A stretch of DNA of 6,681 nt from an uncultured Bacilli bacterium (GTDB lineage: Bacteria; Bacillota_I; Bacilli_A; RF39; UBA660). The stretch spans positions 1-6,681 of the forward strand of contig CAKORQ010000054.1 of assembly GCA_934101445.1 (NCBI GenBank). Direction: 5' to 3'. The number at the start of each line of letters is the position of its first letter. Positions within the stretch are counted from its first letter, which is position 1. The position numbers and the translations under genes were made by a program. Of this stretch, positions 6,302 through 6,681 are shown piece by piece. The notes under the pieces are model-generated. The model was not told where the DNA came from, made no database searches, and saw only the letters and a list, made by a program, of their open reading frames with translations.

Positions 6302-6340
6302 TCAATCTTTATATATATTCCATCAGTTGGTAATATTGAT
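6299..6340. other. Head-to-head junction of two 5'-truncated genes
   Basis: To the left of about 6300 the minus strand encodes conserved GerAA membrane sequence. To the right of about 6340 the plus strand encodes conserved EcfT sequence. Both proteins lack their N-terminal parts, and neither gene has a start or promoter here. A small inverted repeat, TAAAGA-ATCAA-TCTTTA (6295-6311), sits at the join. The exact breakpoint cannot be fixed because both reading frames stay open for some bases past it (GerAA to 6301, EcfT frame back to 6260). Confidence 0.8.
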
Positions 6341-6681
6341 AGATTTACAATCCCAGGAATTAATTTTACTATCTACATTGCCTCTTTTGTAAATACATTT
6401 TATATTTTTGTTCGTTTAGCATTAATGATTGTTTTAAGTTTAATATTAACTTCTACGACTAAGCCTATGGATTTAACTTATGCTTTAGAATGGTTTTTTA
6501 AACCTTTAAAAGTTATCCATTTTCCTGTTCATGAAGTTTCCATGATGATTTCACTCGCTTTACGATTTATTCCAACTTTACTTGATGAAACCGATCGAAT
6601 TATGAAAGCCCAAGCCTCACGTGGCGTAGATTTTCAAGATGGAAAATTAAAAGAAAAAATCTCCGCTATTATTTCTTTAAT
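6302..6681 (+). CDS. ecfT: Energy-coupling factor transporter transmembrane protein EcfT, partial at both ends
   Basis: EcfT is the membrane scaffold of ECF vitamin and metal importers. It couples the ATPases EcfA1 and EcfA2 to exchangeable substrate-binding S components. About 126 codons are visible and the frame runs off the window. Clear family segments are LTSTTKPMDLTYALEWFFKP, the FPVHE motif, SMMISLALRFIPTLLDETDR and the coupling motif KAQASRGVDF, where SRG stands for the usual ARG. By comparison with the roughly 265-residue B. subtilis EcfT, about 100 N-terminal residues are missing because the upstream DNA belongs to gerAA on the other strand. The first in-frame ATG is at 6425, inside conserved sequence, so no native start is present. 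Identity is secure from about 6341 onward. The stretch 6302-6340 is open but not clearly EcfT. In other Firmicutes ecfT follows ecfA1 and ecfA2 and precedes truA. Confidence 0.85.

Noticed and set aside
6230..6304. Alternative genetic code (TGA as Trp) extending gerAA past 6304
   Set aside because: Reading TGA as Trp gives plausible-looking residues near the join, but gerAC ends in TGA followed soon by another stop, miaB uses TGG for Trp with no internal TGA, and the DNA beyond belongs to ecfT on the other strand.

Overview
The window is AT-rich throughout. It carries Gram-positive style genes: a B. subtilis-type MiaB, GerA-family germination proteins, and Shine-Dalgarno sites of the AGGAG or GGTGAT kind. 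TGG encodes Trp and TGA acts as a stop, so the standard bacterial code is in use. The best guess is a low-GC Bacillota, perhaps a gut Bacilli or Mollicutes-like lineage that descends from endospore formers. The species cannot be named from the sequence.

Region 1 (1-1218) is the trailer half of a CRISPR array, with 19 repeats (the first cut by the window edge) and 18 spacers. The 36-nt repeat closely resembles the type II-A (Cas9) repeat of Streptococcus. The repeats degenerate at the right end, so the leader and the cas genes should lie to the left, outside the window. Region 2 (1219-1878) holds a strong hairpin terminator, a small protein of unknown function and the miaB promoter. Region 3 (1879-3288) is an intact miaB, a tRNA-modifying radical-SAM methylthiotransferase. 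Region 4 (3289-3695) is a promoter, a small sigma-region-4-like helix-turn-helix protein and a terminator. No gene-free stretch exceeds about 300 bases outside the array.

Region 5 (3673-6301, minus strand) is a gerA-type spore-germinant-receptor operon in the order gerAA-gerAC-gerAB, and it looks damaged. gerAA has lost its 5' half. gerAC lacks a well-placed ATG or GTG start. gerAB is split from its own Shine-Dalgarno and ATG by a one-base frame difference. Region 6 (about 6302-6681, plus strand) is the middle of ecfT, the transmembrane component of an energy-coupling-factor vitamin transporter, and it has also lost its 5' part.

The two 5'-truncated genes abut head to head near 6300. This points to a chromosomal rearrangement or a chimeric assembly join, and it is the most notable feature of the window. 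I saw no convincing evidence of a wholly new system. The leads worth following are the junction, the decaying germination operon and the unrecognised small gene beside the CRISPR trailer.
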